Below the pieces are notes generated by a model, which did not search any database, was not told the origin of the DNA, and saw only the letters and a program-made list of their open reading frames with translations. The position numbers and the translations under genes are program-made. Of a stretch of 64,000 nucleotides of DNA, positions 12,078 through 23,013 are shown one piece after another (positions within the stretch are counted from its first letter, which is position 1; every line of letters begins with the position of its first letter). Source of the DNA: Haliclystus octoradiatus (taxonomy: Eukaryota > Cnidaria > Staurozoa > Stauromedusae > Haliclystidae); contig OU744453.1 of assembly GCA_916610825.1 (NCBI GenBank), forward strand, positions 11,055,826 to 11,119,825, given 5' to 3'.

Positions 12078-12096
12078 CTAGACGTATGGTTTCTCG
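12078..12096 (+). repeat. Short satellite bridge
   Basis: One diverged module (GACGTATGGTTTCTCG type) links the 1,722-bp repeat to block copy 3. The same bridge precedes block copies 2 and 4 (before 7,297 and 17,566). Confidence 0.65.
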
Positions 12097-13726
12097 TCTA
12101 GACACTTGGCAAGATGTCTAGACGCCTATTGTCTGAAAAATGTCTGGCTTTTCGTCGAGACGTCTGGTTTTCTGTCTAGACGTCTTTTGTCTGAAAATTG
12201 TCTGGTTTTTCGTCTAGACACTAGGCAAGCTGTCTAGACGCTTATTGTGTGAAAATTGTTTGGTTTTACTTCTATACGACTGGTTTTCTGTCTAGACGTC
12301 TGGCAAGCTGTCTAGACGTCTTTTGTCTGAAAATTGTCTGGTATTTCGTCTAGACCTCTGGCAAGCTGTCTAGACATCTTTTGTCTGAAAATTGTCTGGT
12401 TTTTCGACAAGACACTTGGCAAGCTATCTAGACACCTATTGTCTGAAAATTTCTGGTTTTTCGTCTAGACGTCTGGTTTTTCGTCTAGACACTTGGCAAG
12501 CTGTCTAGACGCCTATTGTCTGAAAATTATCTGGTTTTTCGTCTAAGTGTCTGGTTTTCTGTCTAGAAGTCTGGCAAAATGTCTAGACGCCTATTGTTTG
12601 AAAATTGTCTGGTTTTTCGTGTAGACGTCTGGTTTTCTGTGTAGACGTCTGGCAAGCTGTCTAGACACCTATTGTTTGAAAACTGTCTGCATTTCCGTCT
12701 GGACGTCTGGTTTTCTGTCTAAACGTCTGGTTTTCATTCTAGACGTATGGTTTTCTGTCAGGACGCCTATTGTTTGAAAACTGTCTGCTTTTCTGTCTGG
12801 ACGTCTGGTTTTCCGACGTCTGGGTTCTCGTCTAGACACTTGGCAAGCTGTCTAGACGCCTATTGTCTAAAAAATGTCTGGCTTTTTGTCTAGACGTCTG
12901 GTTTTCTGTCTAGACGTCTGGCAAGCTGTCTAGACGTCTTTTGTCTGAAAATTGTCTGGTTTTTCGTCTAGACGTCTGGTTTTCTGTCTAGACGTCTAGG
13001 TTTCTGTCTAGACGTCTGGCACAGCTTTCTAGACACCTATTGTCTGAAAATTGTCGTGTTTTTTGTCTAGACGTCTGGCAAGCTGTCTAGACGCCTATTG
13101 TCTGAAAATTGTCTGGTTTTCCTTGTATACGTCTTGTTTTCAGTCTAGACGTCTGGAAACCTGTCTAGACTCCTATTGTCTGAAAATTGTCTGGTTTTTC
13201 GTCTAGACGTCTGGCAAGCTGTCTAGACGTCTTTTGTCTGAAAATTGTCTGGTTTTTCGACAAGACACTTGGCAAGCTGTCTAGACGCCTATTGTCTGAA
13301 AATTTCTGATTTTTCGTCTAGACGTCTGGTTTCTCGTCTAGACACTAGGCAAGCTGTGTAGACGCCTGTTGTCTGAAAAAAGTCTGGCTTTTGGTCCAGA
13401 CGTCTGGTTTTCTGTCTAGACACCTTTTGTCTGAAAATTGTCGTGTGTTTTGTCTAGACGTCTGGCAAGCTGTCTAGACGCCTATTTTCTGAAAATTGTC
13501 TGGTTTTCCTTGTATACGTCTTGTTTTCAGTCTAGACGTTTGGATACCTGTCTAGACGCCTATTGTCTGAAAATTGTCTGGTTTTTCGTCTAAACGTCTT
13601 GTTTTCTGTCTAGGAGTCTGGCAAGCTGTCTGGACGGCAAAGGTCTGAAAATTGTCTGTTTTTCGTGTAGAAGTCTTGTTTTCTGTGTAGACGTCTGGCA
13701 AGCTGTCTAGACGCCTATTGTTTGAA
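12097..13726 (+). repeat. 1.5-kb block, copy 3
   Basis: It aligns to 1-1,630 at a constant 12,096-bp offset: the CCGACGTCTGGG landmark is at 717 and 12,813, and GGACGGCAAAGG at 1,536 and 13,632. After about 13,726 the sequence stops matching the region after 1,630 and instead follows the region after 3,630. This is a breakpoint inside the satellite, where one block type switches to another. Confidence 0.87.
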
Positions 13727-16700
13727 AACTGACTGCTTTTCCGTCTGGACGTCTGGTTTTCTGTCTAAACGTCTGGTTTTCATTCTAGACGTATGGTTTT
13801 CTGTCAGGACGTTTGTTTAGCTGTATACATGCCTATTGTCTGAAAACTGTCTGGTTTTCCGTCTAGACACTTGGCAAGCTGGTTAGACGCCTAATGTCTG
13901 AAAACTGTCTGGTTTTCCGTCTAGACACTTGGCAAGCTGTTTAGACGCCTAATGTCTGTAAACTGTCTGGTTTTCCGTCTAGACACTTGGCAACCTGTCT
14001 AGACGCCTATTGTCTGAAAACTGTCTGGTTTTCAGTCTAGACACTTGGCAAGCTGTCTAGACTCCTATTGTCTGAAAATTGTCTGGTTTTCCGTCTATAC
14101 GTCTGGTTTTCTGTCTAGACGTCTGGCAAGCTGTCTAGACGCCTATTGTCTGAAAATTGTCTGGTTTTCGTCTAGAAGTCTTGTTTTCTGTCTAGACGTC
14201 TGGCTAGCTGTCTAGACGCTTATTGTCTGAAAATTGTCTGGTTTTCCGTCTATACGTCTGGTTTTCTTCCTAGACGTCTGGCAAGCTGTCTAGACGCCTA
14301 TTGTTTGAAAACTCTCTGCTTTTCTGTCTGGATGTCTGGTTTTCTGTCTAGAAGTCTGGAAAGCTGTCTAGACGCCTATTGTTTGAAAATTGTCTGGTTT
14401 TTCCTCTAGACGTCTGGTTTTCTGTCTAGACGTCTGGCAAGCTGTCTAGACGTCTATTGTTTGAAAACTGTCTGGTTTTCCGTCTAAACGTCTGGTTTTC
14501 TGTCTAGACGTATGGTTTTTTGTCAAGACTTTTGTTTAGCTGTATAAATGGTATTGTCTGAAAACTGTCTGGTTTTCCGTCAAGACGTATGGTTTCCTGT
14601 CAAGACGTTTGCTTAGCTGTATACACGACTATTATCTGAAAACTGTCTGGTTTTCCGTCTAGACGTGAGGTTTTTCGTCTAGACACTTGGCGAGCTGTTT
14701 AGACGCCTATTGTTTGAAAATTATCTGGTTTTTCGTCTAAATGTCTGGTTTTCTTTCTAGAAGTCTGGCAAGCTGTCTAGACGCCTATTGTATGAAAATT
14801 TCTGGTTTTTCGTCTAGACGTCTGGTTTCTCGTCTAGACACTTGGCAAGCTGTTTAGACGTCTTTTGTCTGAAAATTGTCTGGTTTTTCGACAAGACACT
14901 TGGCAAGCTGTCCAGACGCCTATTGTCTGAAAATTTCTGGTTTTTCGTCTGGACGTCTTGTTTTCCGTCTAAACGTCTGGTTTTCTGTCTAGATGTATGG
15001 TTTTTTGTCAAGACTTTTGTTTAGCTGTATAAATGGTATTGTCTGAAAACTGTCTGGTTTTCCGTCAAGACGTATGGTTTCCTGTCAAGACGTTTGCTTA
15101 GCTGTATACACGACTATTATCTGAAAACTGTCTGGTTTTCCGTCTAGACGTCAGGTTTTTCGTCTAGACACTTGGCAAGCTGTTTAGACGTCTTTTGTCT
15201 GAAAATTGTCTGGTTTTTCGACAAGACACTTGGCAAGCTGTCCAGACGCCTATTGTCTGAAAATTTCTGGTTTTTCGTCTAGACGTCTGGTTTCTCGTCT
15301 AGACACTTGGCAAGCTGTCGAGACGCCTATTGTCTGAAAATTATCTGGTTTTTCATCTAAATGTCTGGTTTTCTGTCTTGAAGTCTGGCAAGCTGTCAAG
15401 ACGCCTATTGTTTGAAAACTGACTGCTTTTCCGTCTGGACGTCTGGTTTTCTGTCTAAACGTCTGGTTTTCATTCTAGACGTATGGTTTTCTGTCAGGAC
15501 GTTTGTTTAGCTGTATACATGCCTATTGTCTGAAAACTGTCTGGTTTTCCGTCTAGACACTTGGCAAGCTGGTTAGACGCCTAATGTCTGAAAACTGTCT
15601 GGTTTTCCGTCTAGACACTTGGCAAGCTGTTTAGACGCCTAATGTCTGAAAACTGTCTGGTTTTCCGTCTAGACACTTGGCAACCTGTCTAGACTCCTAT
15701 TGTCTGAAAATTGTCTGGTTTTCCGTCTATACGTCTGGTTTTCTGTCTAGACGTCTGGCAAGCTGTCTAGACGCTTATTGTCTGACAATTGTCTGTTTTT
15801 CGTCTAGAAGTCTTGTTTTCTGTCTAGACGTCTGGCTAGCTGTCTAGACGCTAATGGTCTGAAAATTGTCTGGTTTTCCGTCTATACGTCTGGTTTTCTT
15901 CCTAGACGTCCGGCAAGCTGTCTAGACGCCTATTGTTTGAAAACTCTCTGCTTTTCTATCTGGATGTCTGGTTTTCTGTCTAGACGTCTGGCAAGCTGTC
16001 TAGGCGTCTTTTGTCTGAAAATTGTCTGGTTTTTCGTCTAGACGTCTGGTTTTCTGTCTAGACGCCTATTGTCTGAAAAATGTCTGGCTTTTCGTCTAGA
16101 CACTTGGCAAGCTGTCTAGAAGCCTATTGTCTGAAAATTGTCTGGTTTTCCTTGTATACGTCTTGTTTTCAGTCTAGACGTCTGGAAACCTGTCTAGACG
16201 CCTATTGTCTGAAAATTGTCTGGTTTTTTGTCTAGACGTCTGGTCTTTCCTGTAGACGTCTGGCAAGCTGTCTAGACGCCTATTGTCTGAAAATTGTCTG
16301 GTTTTCCTTGTATACGTCTTGTTTTCAGTCTAGACGTCTGGAAACCTGTCTAGACGCCTATTGTCTAGAAGTCTGGCAAAATGTCTAGACGCCTATTGTT
16401 TGAAAATTGTCTGGTTTTTCGTGTAGACGTCTGGTTTTCTGTGTAGACGTCTGGCAAGCTGTCTAGACACCTATTGTTTGAAAACTGTCTGCATTTCCGT
16501 CTGGACGTCTGGTTTTCTGTCTAAACGTCTGGTTTTCATTCTAGACGTATGGTTTTCTGTCAGGACGCCTATTGTTTGAAAACTGTCTGCTTTTCTGTCT
16601 GGACGTCTGGTTTTCCGACGTCTGGGTTCTCGTCTAGACACTTGGCAAGCTGTCTAGACGCCTATTGTCTAAAAAATGTCTGGCTTTTTGTCTAGACGTC

Positions 16701-18349
16701 TGGTTTTCTGTCTAGACGTCTGGCAAGCTGTCTAGACGTCTTTTGTCTGAAAATTGTCTGGTTTTTCGTCTAGACGTCTGGTTTTCTGTCTAGACGTCTA
16801 GGTTTCTGTCTAGACGTCTAGGTTTCTGTCTAGACGTCTGGCACAGCTGTCTAGACACCTATTGTCTGAAAATTGTCGTGTTTTTTGTCTAGACGTCTGG
16901 CAAGCTGTCTAGACGCCTATTGTCTGAAAATTGTCTGGTTTTCCTTGTATACGTCTTGTTTTCAGTCTAGACGTCTGGAAACCTGTCTAGACTCCTATTG
17001 TCTGAAAATTGGCTGGTTTTTCGTCTAGACGTCTGGCAAGCTGTCTAGACGTCTTTTGTCTGAAAATTGTCTGGTTTTTCGACAAGACACTTGGCAAGCT
17101 GTCTAGACGCCTATTGTCTGAAAATTTCTGATTTTTCGTCTAGACGTCTGGTTTCTCGTCTAGACACTAGGCAAGCTGTGTAGACGCCTGTTGTCTGAAA
17201 AAAGTCTGGCTTTTGGTCCAGACGTCTGGTTTTCTGTCTAGACACCTTTTGTCTGAAAATTGTCGTGTGTTTTGTCTAGACGTCTGGTCTTTCCTCTAGA
17301 CGTCTGGCAAGCTGTCTAGACGCCTATTTTCTGAAAATTGTCTGGTTTTCCTTGTATACGTCTTGTTTTCAGTCTAGACGTCTGGATACCTGTCTAGACG
17401 CCTATTGTCTGAAAATTGTCTGGTTTTTCGTCTACACTTCTGGCAAGCTGTCTAGACGTCTTTTGACTGAAAATTGGCTGGTTTTTCGACAAGACACTTG
17501 GCAAGCTGTCTAGACGCCTATTGTCTGAAAATTTCTGGTTTTTTGTCTAGACGTATGGTTTCTCGTCTAGACACTTGGCAAGATGTCTAGACGCCTATTG
17601 TCTGAAAAATGTCTGGCTTTTCGTCGAGACGTCTGGTTTTCTGTCTAGACGTCTTTTGTCTGAAAATTGTCTGGTTTTTCGTCTAGACACTAGGCAAGCT
17701 GTCTAGACGCTTATTGTGTGAAAATTGTTTGGTTTTACTTCTATACGACTGGTTTTCTGTCTAGACGTCTGGCAAGCTGTCTAGACGTCTTTTGTCTGAA
17801 AATTGTCTGGTTTTTCGTCTAGACCTCTAGCAAGCTGTCTAGACATCTTTTGTCTGAAAATTGTCTGGTTTTTCGACAAGACACTTGGCAAGCTATCTAG
17901 ACACCTATTGTCTGAAAATTTCTGGTTTTTCGTCTAGACGTCTGGTTTCTCGTCTAGACACTTGGCAAGCTGTCTAGACGCCTATTGTCTGAAAATTATC
18001 TGGTTTTTCGTCTAAGTGTCTGGTTTTCTGTCTAGAACTCTGGCAAAATGTCTAGACGCCTATTGTTTGAAAATTGTCTGGTTTTTCGTCTAGACGTCTG
18101 GTTTTCTGTGTAGACGTCTGGCAAGCTGTCTAGACACCTATTGTTTGAAAACTGTCTGCATTTCCGTCTGGACGTCTGGTTTTCTGTCTAAACGTCTGGT
18201 TTTCATTCTAGACGTATGGTTTTCTGTCAGGACGCCTATTGTTTGAAAACTGTCTGCTTTTCTGTCTGGACGTCTGGTTTTCCGACGTCTGGGTTCTCGT
18301 CTAGACACTTGGCAAGCTGTCTAGACGCCTATTGTCTAAAAAATGTCTG
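13586..18349 (+). repeat. Long intra-array duplication, right copy (partner 3,490-8,080)
   Basis: This is the partner of 3,490-8,080, matched by at least six ordered landmarks. Compared with that copy it keeps an additional 78-bp unit (about 14,376-14,453), lacks the 272-bp local duplication, and keeps about 446 bp (within about 16,400-16,900) that the other copy lacks. At about 16,800 a 20-nt module containing TAGGTTTCTG is doubled relative to the related segment after 11,166. The segment contains satellite modules only. Confidence 0.85.
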
Positions 18350-19060
18350 GCTTTTTGTCTAGACGTCTGGTTTTCTGTCTAGACGTCTGGCAAGCTGTCT
18401 AGACGTCTTTTGTTTGAAAATTGTCTGGTTTTTCGTCTAGACGTCTGGTTTTCTGTCTAGACGTCTAGGTTTCTGTCTAGACGTCTGGCACAGCTGTCTA
18501 GACACCTATTGTCTGAAAATTGTCGTGTTTTTTGTCTAGACGTCTGGCAAGCTGTCTAGACGCCTATTGTCTGAAAATTGTCTGGTTTTCCTTGTATACG
18601 TCTTGTTTTCAGTCTAGACGTCTGGAAACCTGTCTAGACTCCTATTGTCTGAAAATTGTCTGGTTTTTCGTCTAGACGTCTGGCAAGCTGTCTAGACGTC
18701 TTTTGTCTGAAAATTGTCTGGCTTTTCGACAAGACACTTGGCAAGCTGTCTAGACGCCTATTGTCTGAAAATTTCTGATTTTTCGTCTAGACGTCTGGTT
18801 TCTCGTCTAGACACTAGGCAAGCTGTGTAGACGCCTGTTGTCTGAAAAAAGTCTGGCTTTTGGTCCAGACGTCTGGTTTTCTGTCTAGACACCTTTTGTC
18901 TGAAAATTGTCGTGTGTTTTGTCTAGACGTCTGGCAAGCTGTCTAGACGCCTATTTTCTGAAAATTGTCTGGTTTTCCTTGTATACGTCTTGTTTTCAGT
19001 CTAGACGTCTGGATACCTGTCTAGACGCCTATTGTCTGAAAATTGTCTGGTTTTTCGTCT
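17566..19060 (+). repeat. 1.5-kb block, copy 4
   Basis: It matches copy 1 at a constant offset of 17,565 from start to the CGTCTGGATACC landmark (1,441 versus 19,006). It diverges at about 19,055, where copy 1 continues with CGTCTAAACG and this copy continues with CGTCTAGACCTCTGG. From there the sequence resembles about 17,815 onward (offset 1,240), so the block end is itself a tandem-duplication junction. Confidence 0.86.
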
Positions 19061-21087
19061 AGACCTCTGGCAAGGTGTCTAGACATCTTTTGTCTGAAAA
19101 TTGTCTGGTTTTTCGACAAGACACTTGGCAAGCTATCTAGACACCTATTGTCTGAAAATTTCTGGTTTTTCGTCTAGACGTCTGGTTTCTCGTCTAGACA
19201 CTTGGCAAGCTGTCTAGACGCCTATTGTCTGAAAATTATCTGGTTTTTCGTCTAAGTGTCTGGTTTTCTGTCTAGAAGTCTGGCAAGCTGTCTAGACGCC
19301 TATTGTTTGAAAATTGTCTGGTTTTTCGTCTAGACGTCTGGTTTTCTGTGTAGACGTCTGGCAAGCTGTCTAGACACCTATGGTTTGAAAACTGTCTGCA
19401 TTTCCGTCTGGACGTCTGGTTTTCTGTCTAAACGTCTGGTTTTCATTCTAGACGTATGGTTTTCTGTCAGGACGTTTGTTTAGCTGTATACATGCCCATT
19501 GTCTGAAAACTGTCTGGTTTTCCCTCTAGACATTTGGCAACCTGTCTAGACGCCTATTGTCTGAAAACTGTCTGGTTTTCAGTCTAGACACTTGGCAAGT
19601 TGTCTAGACTCCTATTGTCTGAAAATTGTCTGGTTTTCCGTCTATACGTCTGGTTTTCTGTCTAGATGTCTGGCAAGCTGTCTAGACGCCTATTGTCTGA
19701 CAATTGTCTGGTTTTCGTCTAAAGGTCTTGTTTTCTGTCTAGGAGTCTGGCAAGCTGTCTGGACGGTAAAGGTCTGAAAATTGTCTGTTTTTCGTCTAGA
19801 AGTCTTGTTTTCTGTCTAGACGTCTGGCTAGCTGTCTAGACGCTTATTGTCTGAAAATTGTCTGGTTTTCCGTCTATACGTCTGGTTCTCTTCCTAGACG
19901 TCCGGCAAGCTGTCTAGACGCCTATTGTTTGAAAACTGTCTGCTTTTCTGTCTGGACGTCTGGTTTTCCGACGTCTGGGTTCTCGTCTAGACACTTGGCA
20001 AGCTGTCTAGACGCCTATTGTCTAAAAAATGTCTAGCTTTTTGTCTAGACGTCTGGTTTTCTGTCTAGACGTCTGGCAAGCTGTCTAGACGTCTTTTGTC
20101 TGAAAATTGTCTCGTTTTTCGTCTAGACGTCTGGTTTTCTGTCTAAACGTCTAGGTTTCTGTCTAGACGTCTGGCACAGCTGTCTAGACACCTATTGTCT
20201 GAAAATTGTCGTGTTTTTTGTCTAGACGTCTGGTCTTTCCTCTAGACGTCTGGCAAGCTTTCTAGACGTCTTTTGTCTGAAAATTGTCTGGTTTTTCGAC
20301 AAGACACTTGGCAAGCTGTCTAGACGCCTATTGTCTGAAAATTGTCTGATTTTCCTTCTATACGTCTGGTTTTCTGTCTAAACGTCTGGCAAGCTGTCTA
20401 GACGTCTTTTGTCTGAAAATTGTCTGGTTTTTCGTTAGACGTCTGGTTTTCTGTCTAGACGTCTAGGTTTCTGTCTAGACGTCTGGCACAGCTGTCTAGA
20501 CACCTATTGTCTGAAAATTGTCGTGTGTTTTGTCTAGACGTCTGGTCTTTCCTCTAGACGTCTGGCAAGCTGTCTAGACGCCTATTGTCTGAAAATTGTC
20601 TGGTTTTCCTTGTATACGTCTTGTTTTCAGTCTAGACGTCTGGATACCTGTCTAGACGCCTATTGTCTGAAAATTGTCTGGTTTTTCGTCTAGACCTCTG
20701 GCAAGCTGTTTAGACGTCTTTTGTCTGAAAATTGTCTGGTTTTTCGACAAGACACTTGGCAAGCTGTCTAGACGCCTATTGTCTGAAAATTTCTGGTTTT
20801 TCGTCTAGACGTCTGGTTTCTCGTCTAGACACTTGGCAAGATGTTTAGACGCCTATTGTCTGAAAAATGTCTGGTTTTTCGTCTAGACACTTGGCAAGCT
20901 GTCTAGACGCTTATTGTTTGAAAATTGTTTGGCTTTTCGTCCAGACGTCTGGTTTTCTGTCTAGACGCCTTTTGTCTGAAAATTGTCTGGTTTTTCGTCT
21001 GGACACTTGGCAAGCTGTCTAGACGCCTATTGTCTGAAAATTGACTGATTTTCCTTCTATACGTCTGGTTTTCTGTCTAAACGTCTG
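19061..21087 (+). repeat. Gap-proximal end of the left array
   Basis: From 19,061 the sequence matches 17,821 onward (offset 1,240) for a few hundred bases, then matches 3,240-3,560 (marker module 19,478; variant GGACGGTAAAGG at 19,761 in place of GGACGGCAAAGG). From about 20,282 to 20,389 it is repeated 699 bp later, up to the gap: TGATTTTCCTTC occurs at 20,347 and 21,046. The array is cut by the N run inside a module, after CTAAACGTCTG. Confidence 0.82.
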
Positions 21088-21287
21088 NNNNNNNNNNNNN
21101 NNNNNNNNNNNNNNNNNNNNNNNNNNNNNNNNNNNNNNNNNNNNNNNNNNNNNNNNNNNNNNNNNNNNNNNNNNNNNNNNNNNNNNNNNNNNNNNNNNNN
21201 NNNNNNNNNNNNNNNNNNNNNNNNNNNNNNNNNNNNNNNNNNNNNNNNNNNNNNNNNNNNNNNNNNNNNNNNNNNNNNNNNNNNNNN
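21088..21287. other. Assembly gap, 200 N
   Basis: Exactly 200 consecutive N separate the two arrays. A round number suggests a placeholder inserted by a scaffolding program, so the true missing length is unknown. The repeat sense changes from + to - across it. Left flank ends CTAAACGTCTG; right flank begins AAACCAGACGTCTAG. Confidence 0.99.
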
Positions 21288-23013
21288 AAACCAGACGTCT
21301 AGAAAGAAAAGCAGACGTCTAAACGAAAACCAGACAATTCTATGACAATAGGCGTCTAGACAGCTTGCTAGTGTCTAGACCAAAAAGCAGACAATTTTCA
21401 GACAATAGGCCACTAGACAGCTTGCCAGACGTTTAAACAAAAAACCAGACGTCTAGACGAAAAACCAGACAATTTTCAGACAATAGGTGTCTAGACAGCT
21501 TGCCAGACGTCTAGACAGAAAACCAAGTGTCTAATCGAGAAGCTAGACAATTTTCAGACAATAGGCCACTAGACAGCTTGCCAGACGTTTTAAACAAAAA
21601 ACCAGACGTCTAGACGAAAAACCAGACATTTTTGAGACAATAGGCGTCTAGACAGCTTGACAGACGTCTAGACAGAAAACCAGACGAGTAGAGGAAAAAT
21701 CATACAATTTTCAGAAAATAAGCGTTTAGACAGAAAATCAGACGTCTAGACAGAAAACCAGACATCTAGACGAGAAACCAGATATATTTCAGACAAAAGA
21801 CGTCTAGACAGCTTTCCAGACGTCTAGACAGAAAACCAGACATCTAGACGAAAAACCAGGCAATTTTCAGACAATAGGCCACTGCACAGATTGCCAGACG
21901 TATAAACAAAAACCAGACGTCTAGACGAAAAACCAGACATATTTCAGACAAAAGACGTCTAGACAGCTTTCCAGACGTCTAGACAGAAAACCAGACATCT
22001 AGACGAAAAACCAGACAATTTTCAGACAATAGGCGTCTAGACAGCTTGCCAGACGTCTACAAAGAAAACCAGACGAATAAAGGGAACACCAGACAATTTT
22101 CAGAAAATAAGCGTGTAGACAGCTTGCCAGACATCTAGACAGAAAAGCAGACATATAGACGAAAAACAGACAATTTCTAGACAATAGACGTCTAGAAAGC
22201 TTTCAAGACGTCTAGACAGAAAACCAGACGAATAGAGGAAAAATCATACAATTTTCAGAAAATAAGCGTCTAGACAGAAAACCAGACGTCTAGACAGAAA
22301 ACCAGACATCTAGATAAAAAAGAGACAATTTTCAGACATAAGGCGTCTAGACAGCTTTCCAAGTGTCTAGACGAAAAACCAGACAATTTTCAGACAAAAG
22401 ACGTCTAGACAGCTTTCCAGACGCCTAGACAGAAAACCAGACGTCTAGACGAAAAACCAGACAATTTTCAGACAAAAACGTCTAGACAAATTGCCAGACG
22501 GCTAGACAGAAAACAGAACGTATGGCAGGAAAACCAAACAATTTTCAGAAAATAAGCGTGTAAACAGCTTACCAGACGTCTAAACAGAAAACCAGACGTC
22601 AGGACGAAAAGCCAGACATTTTTCAGACAATAGGCGTCTAGACAGAAAACCAGACGTCTAGAAAGAAAAGCAGACGTCTAGACGAAAACCAGAAAATTGT
22701 ATGACAATAGGCGTCTAGACAGCTTGCTAGTGTCTAGACGAAAAAGCAGACAATTTTCAGACAATAGGCCACTAGACAGCTTGCCAGACGTTTAAACAAA
22801 AACCAGACGTCTAGACGAAAAACCAGACAATTTTCAGACAATAGGCGTCTAGACAGGTTTCCAGACGTCTAGACAGAAAACCAGACGTCTGGACGAAAAG
22901 CAAGACATTTTTGAGACAATAGGCGTCTAGACAGCTTGCCAGACGTCTAGACAGAAAACCAGACGAGTAGAGGAAAAATCATACAATTTTCAGAAAATAA
23001 GCGTCTAGACAGA
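21288..23013 (-). repeat. 1,726-bp higher-order repeat, copy 1 (cut by gap)
   Basis: The first right-flank bases (AAACCAGACGTCTAG at 21,288) recur at 23,014, and a GGGAACACC-bearing segment beginning at 21,999 recurs at 23,725, both 1,726 bp apart. Copy 1 includes a one-base T insertion near 21,590 (CGTTTTAAAC, where the others read CGTTTAAAC) and a 5-A instead of 6-A run near 21,907. A related segment at 28,640-29,820 matches 21,288-22,468 at a constant 7,352-bp offset. Confidence 0.86.

Larger units (their letters stand above)
1..21087 (+). repeat. Left satellite array, GTCTAGAC-module family, repeat sense on + strand
   Basis: The whole interval is built from 20-nt modules (GTCTGG + 6 nt + GTCTAGAC) joined by an 18-nt linker GCCTATTGTCTGAAAATT, giving 58-bp and 78-bp units with point variants. 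No non-satellite DNA is visible. The + strand is T-rich throughout. Units are arranged in a mosaic of kilobase-scale blocks rather than one uniform higher-order repeat. Variants confined to this side include modules containing GTATACATG and GTATAAATG, and the form CCTTGTATACGTC (the right array has CCTTGTATACTTC on its minus strand). No gene, tRNA, rRNA or transposon signature was seen. It probably forms heterochromatin; a centromeric role is possible but not shown by the sequence. Confidence 0.97.

Noticed and set aside
3367-19777. Plus-strand 60-61-codon open frames in the left array, and 65-codon frames on the opposite strand
   Set aside because: Same reason: translated satellite. The pairs at 3,367/19,592 and 4,668/14,842 are explained by the block duplications.
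21041-21322. 93-codon open frame crossing the gap
   Set aside because: Two thirds of it is N, and it joins opposite-sense arrays, so it has no biological meaning.
21000-21400. A long perfect inverted repeat (palindrome) centred on the gap
   Set aside because: The reverse complement of the left edge does not match the right edge base for base; the two sides are only family members with different variants.
22070-22090. AATAAA polyadenylation signals in class A segments
   Set aside because: They come from the variant GAATAAAGGG, have no upstream gene, and are lost in several later copies (GAATTAAGG).
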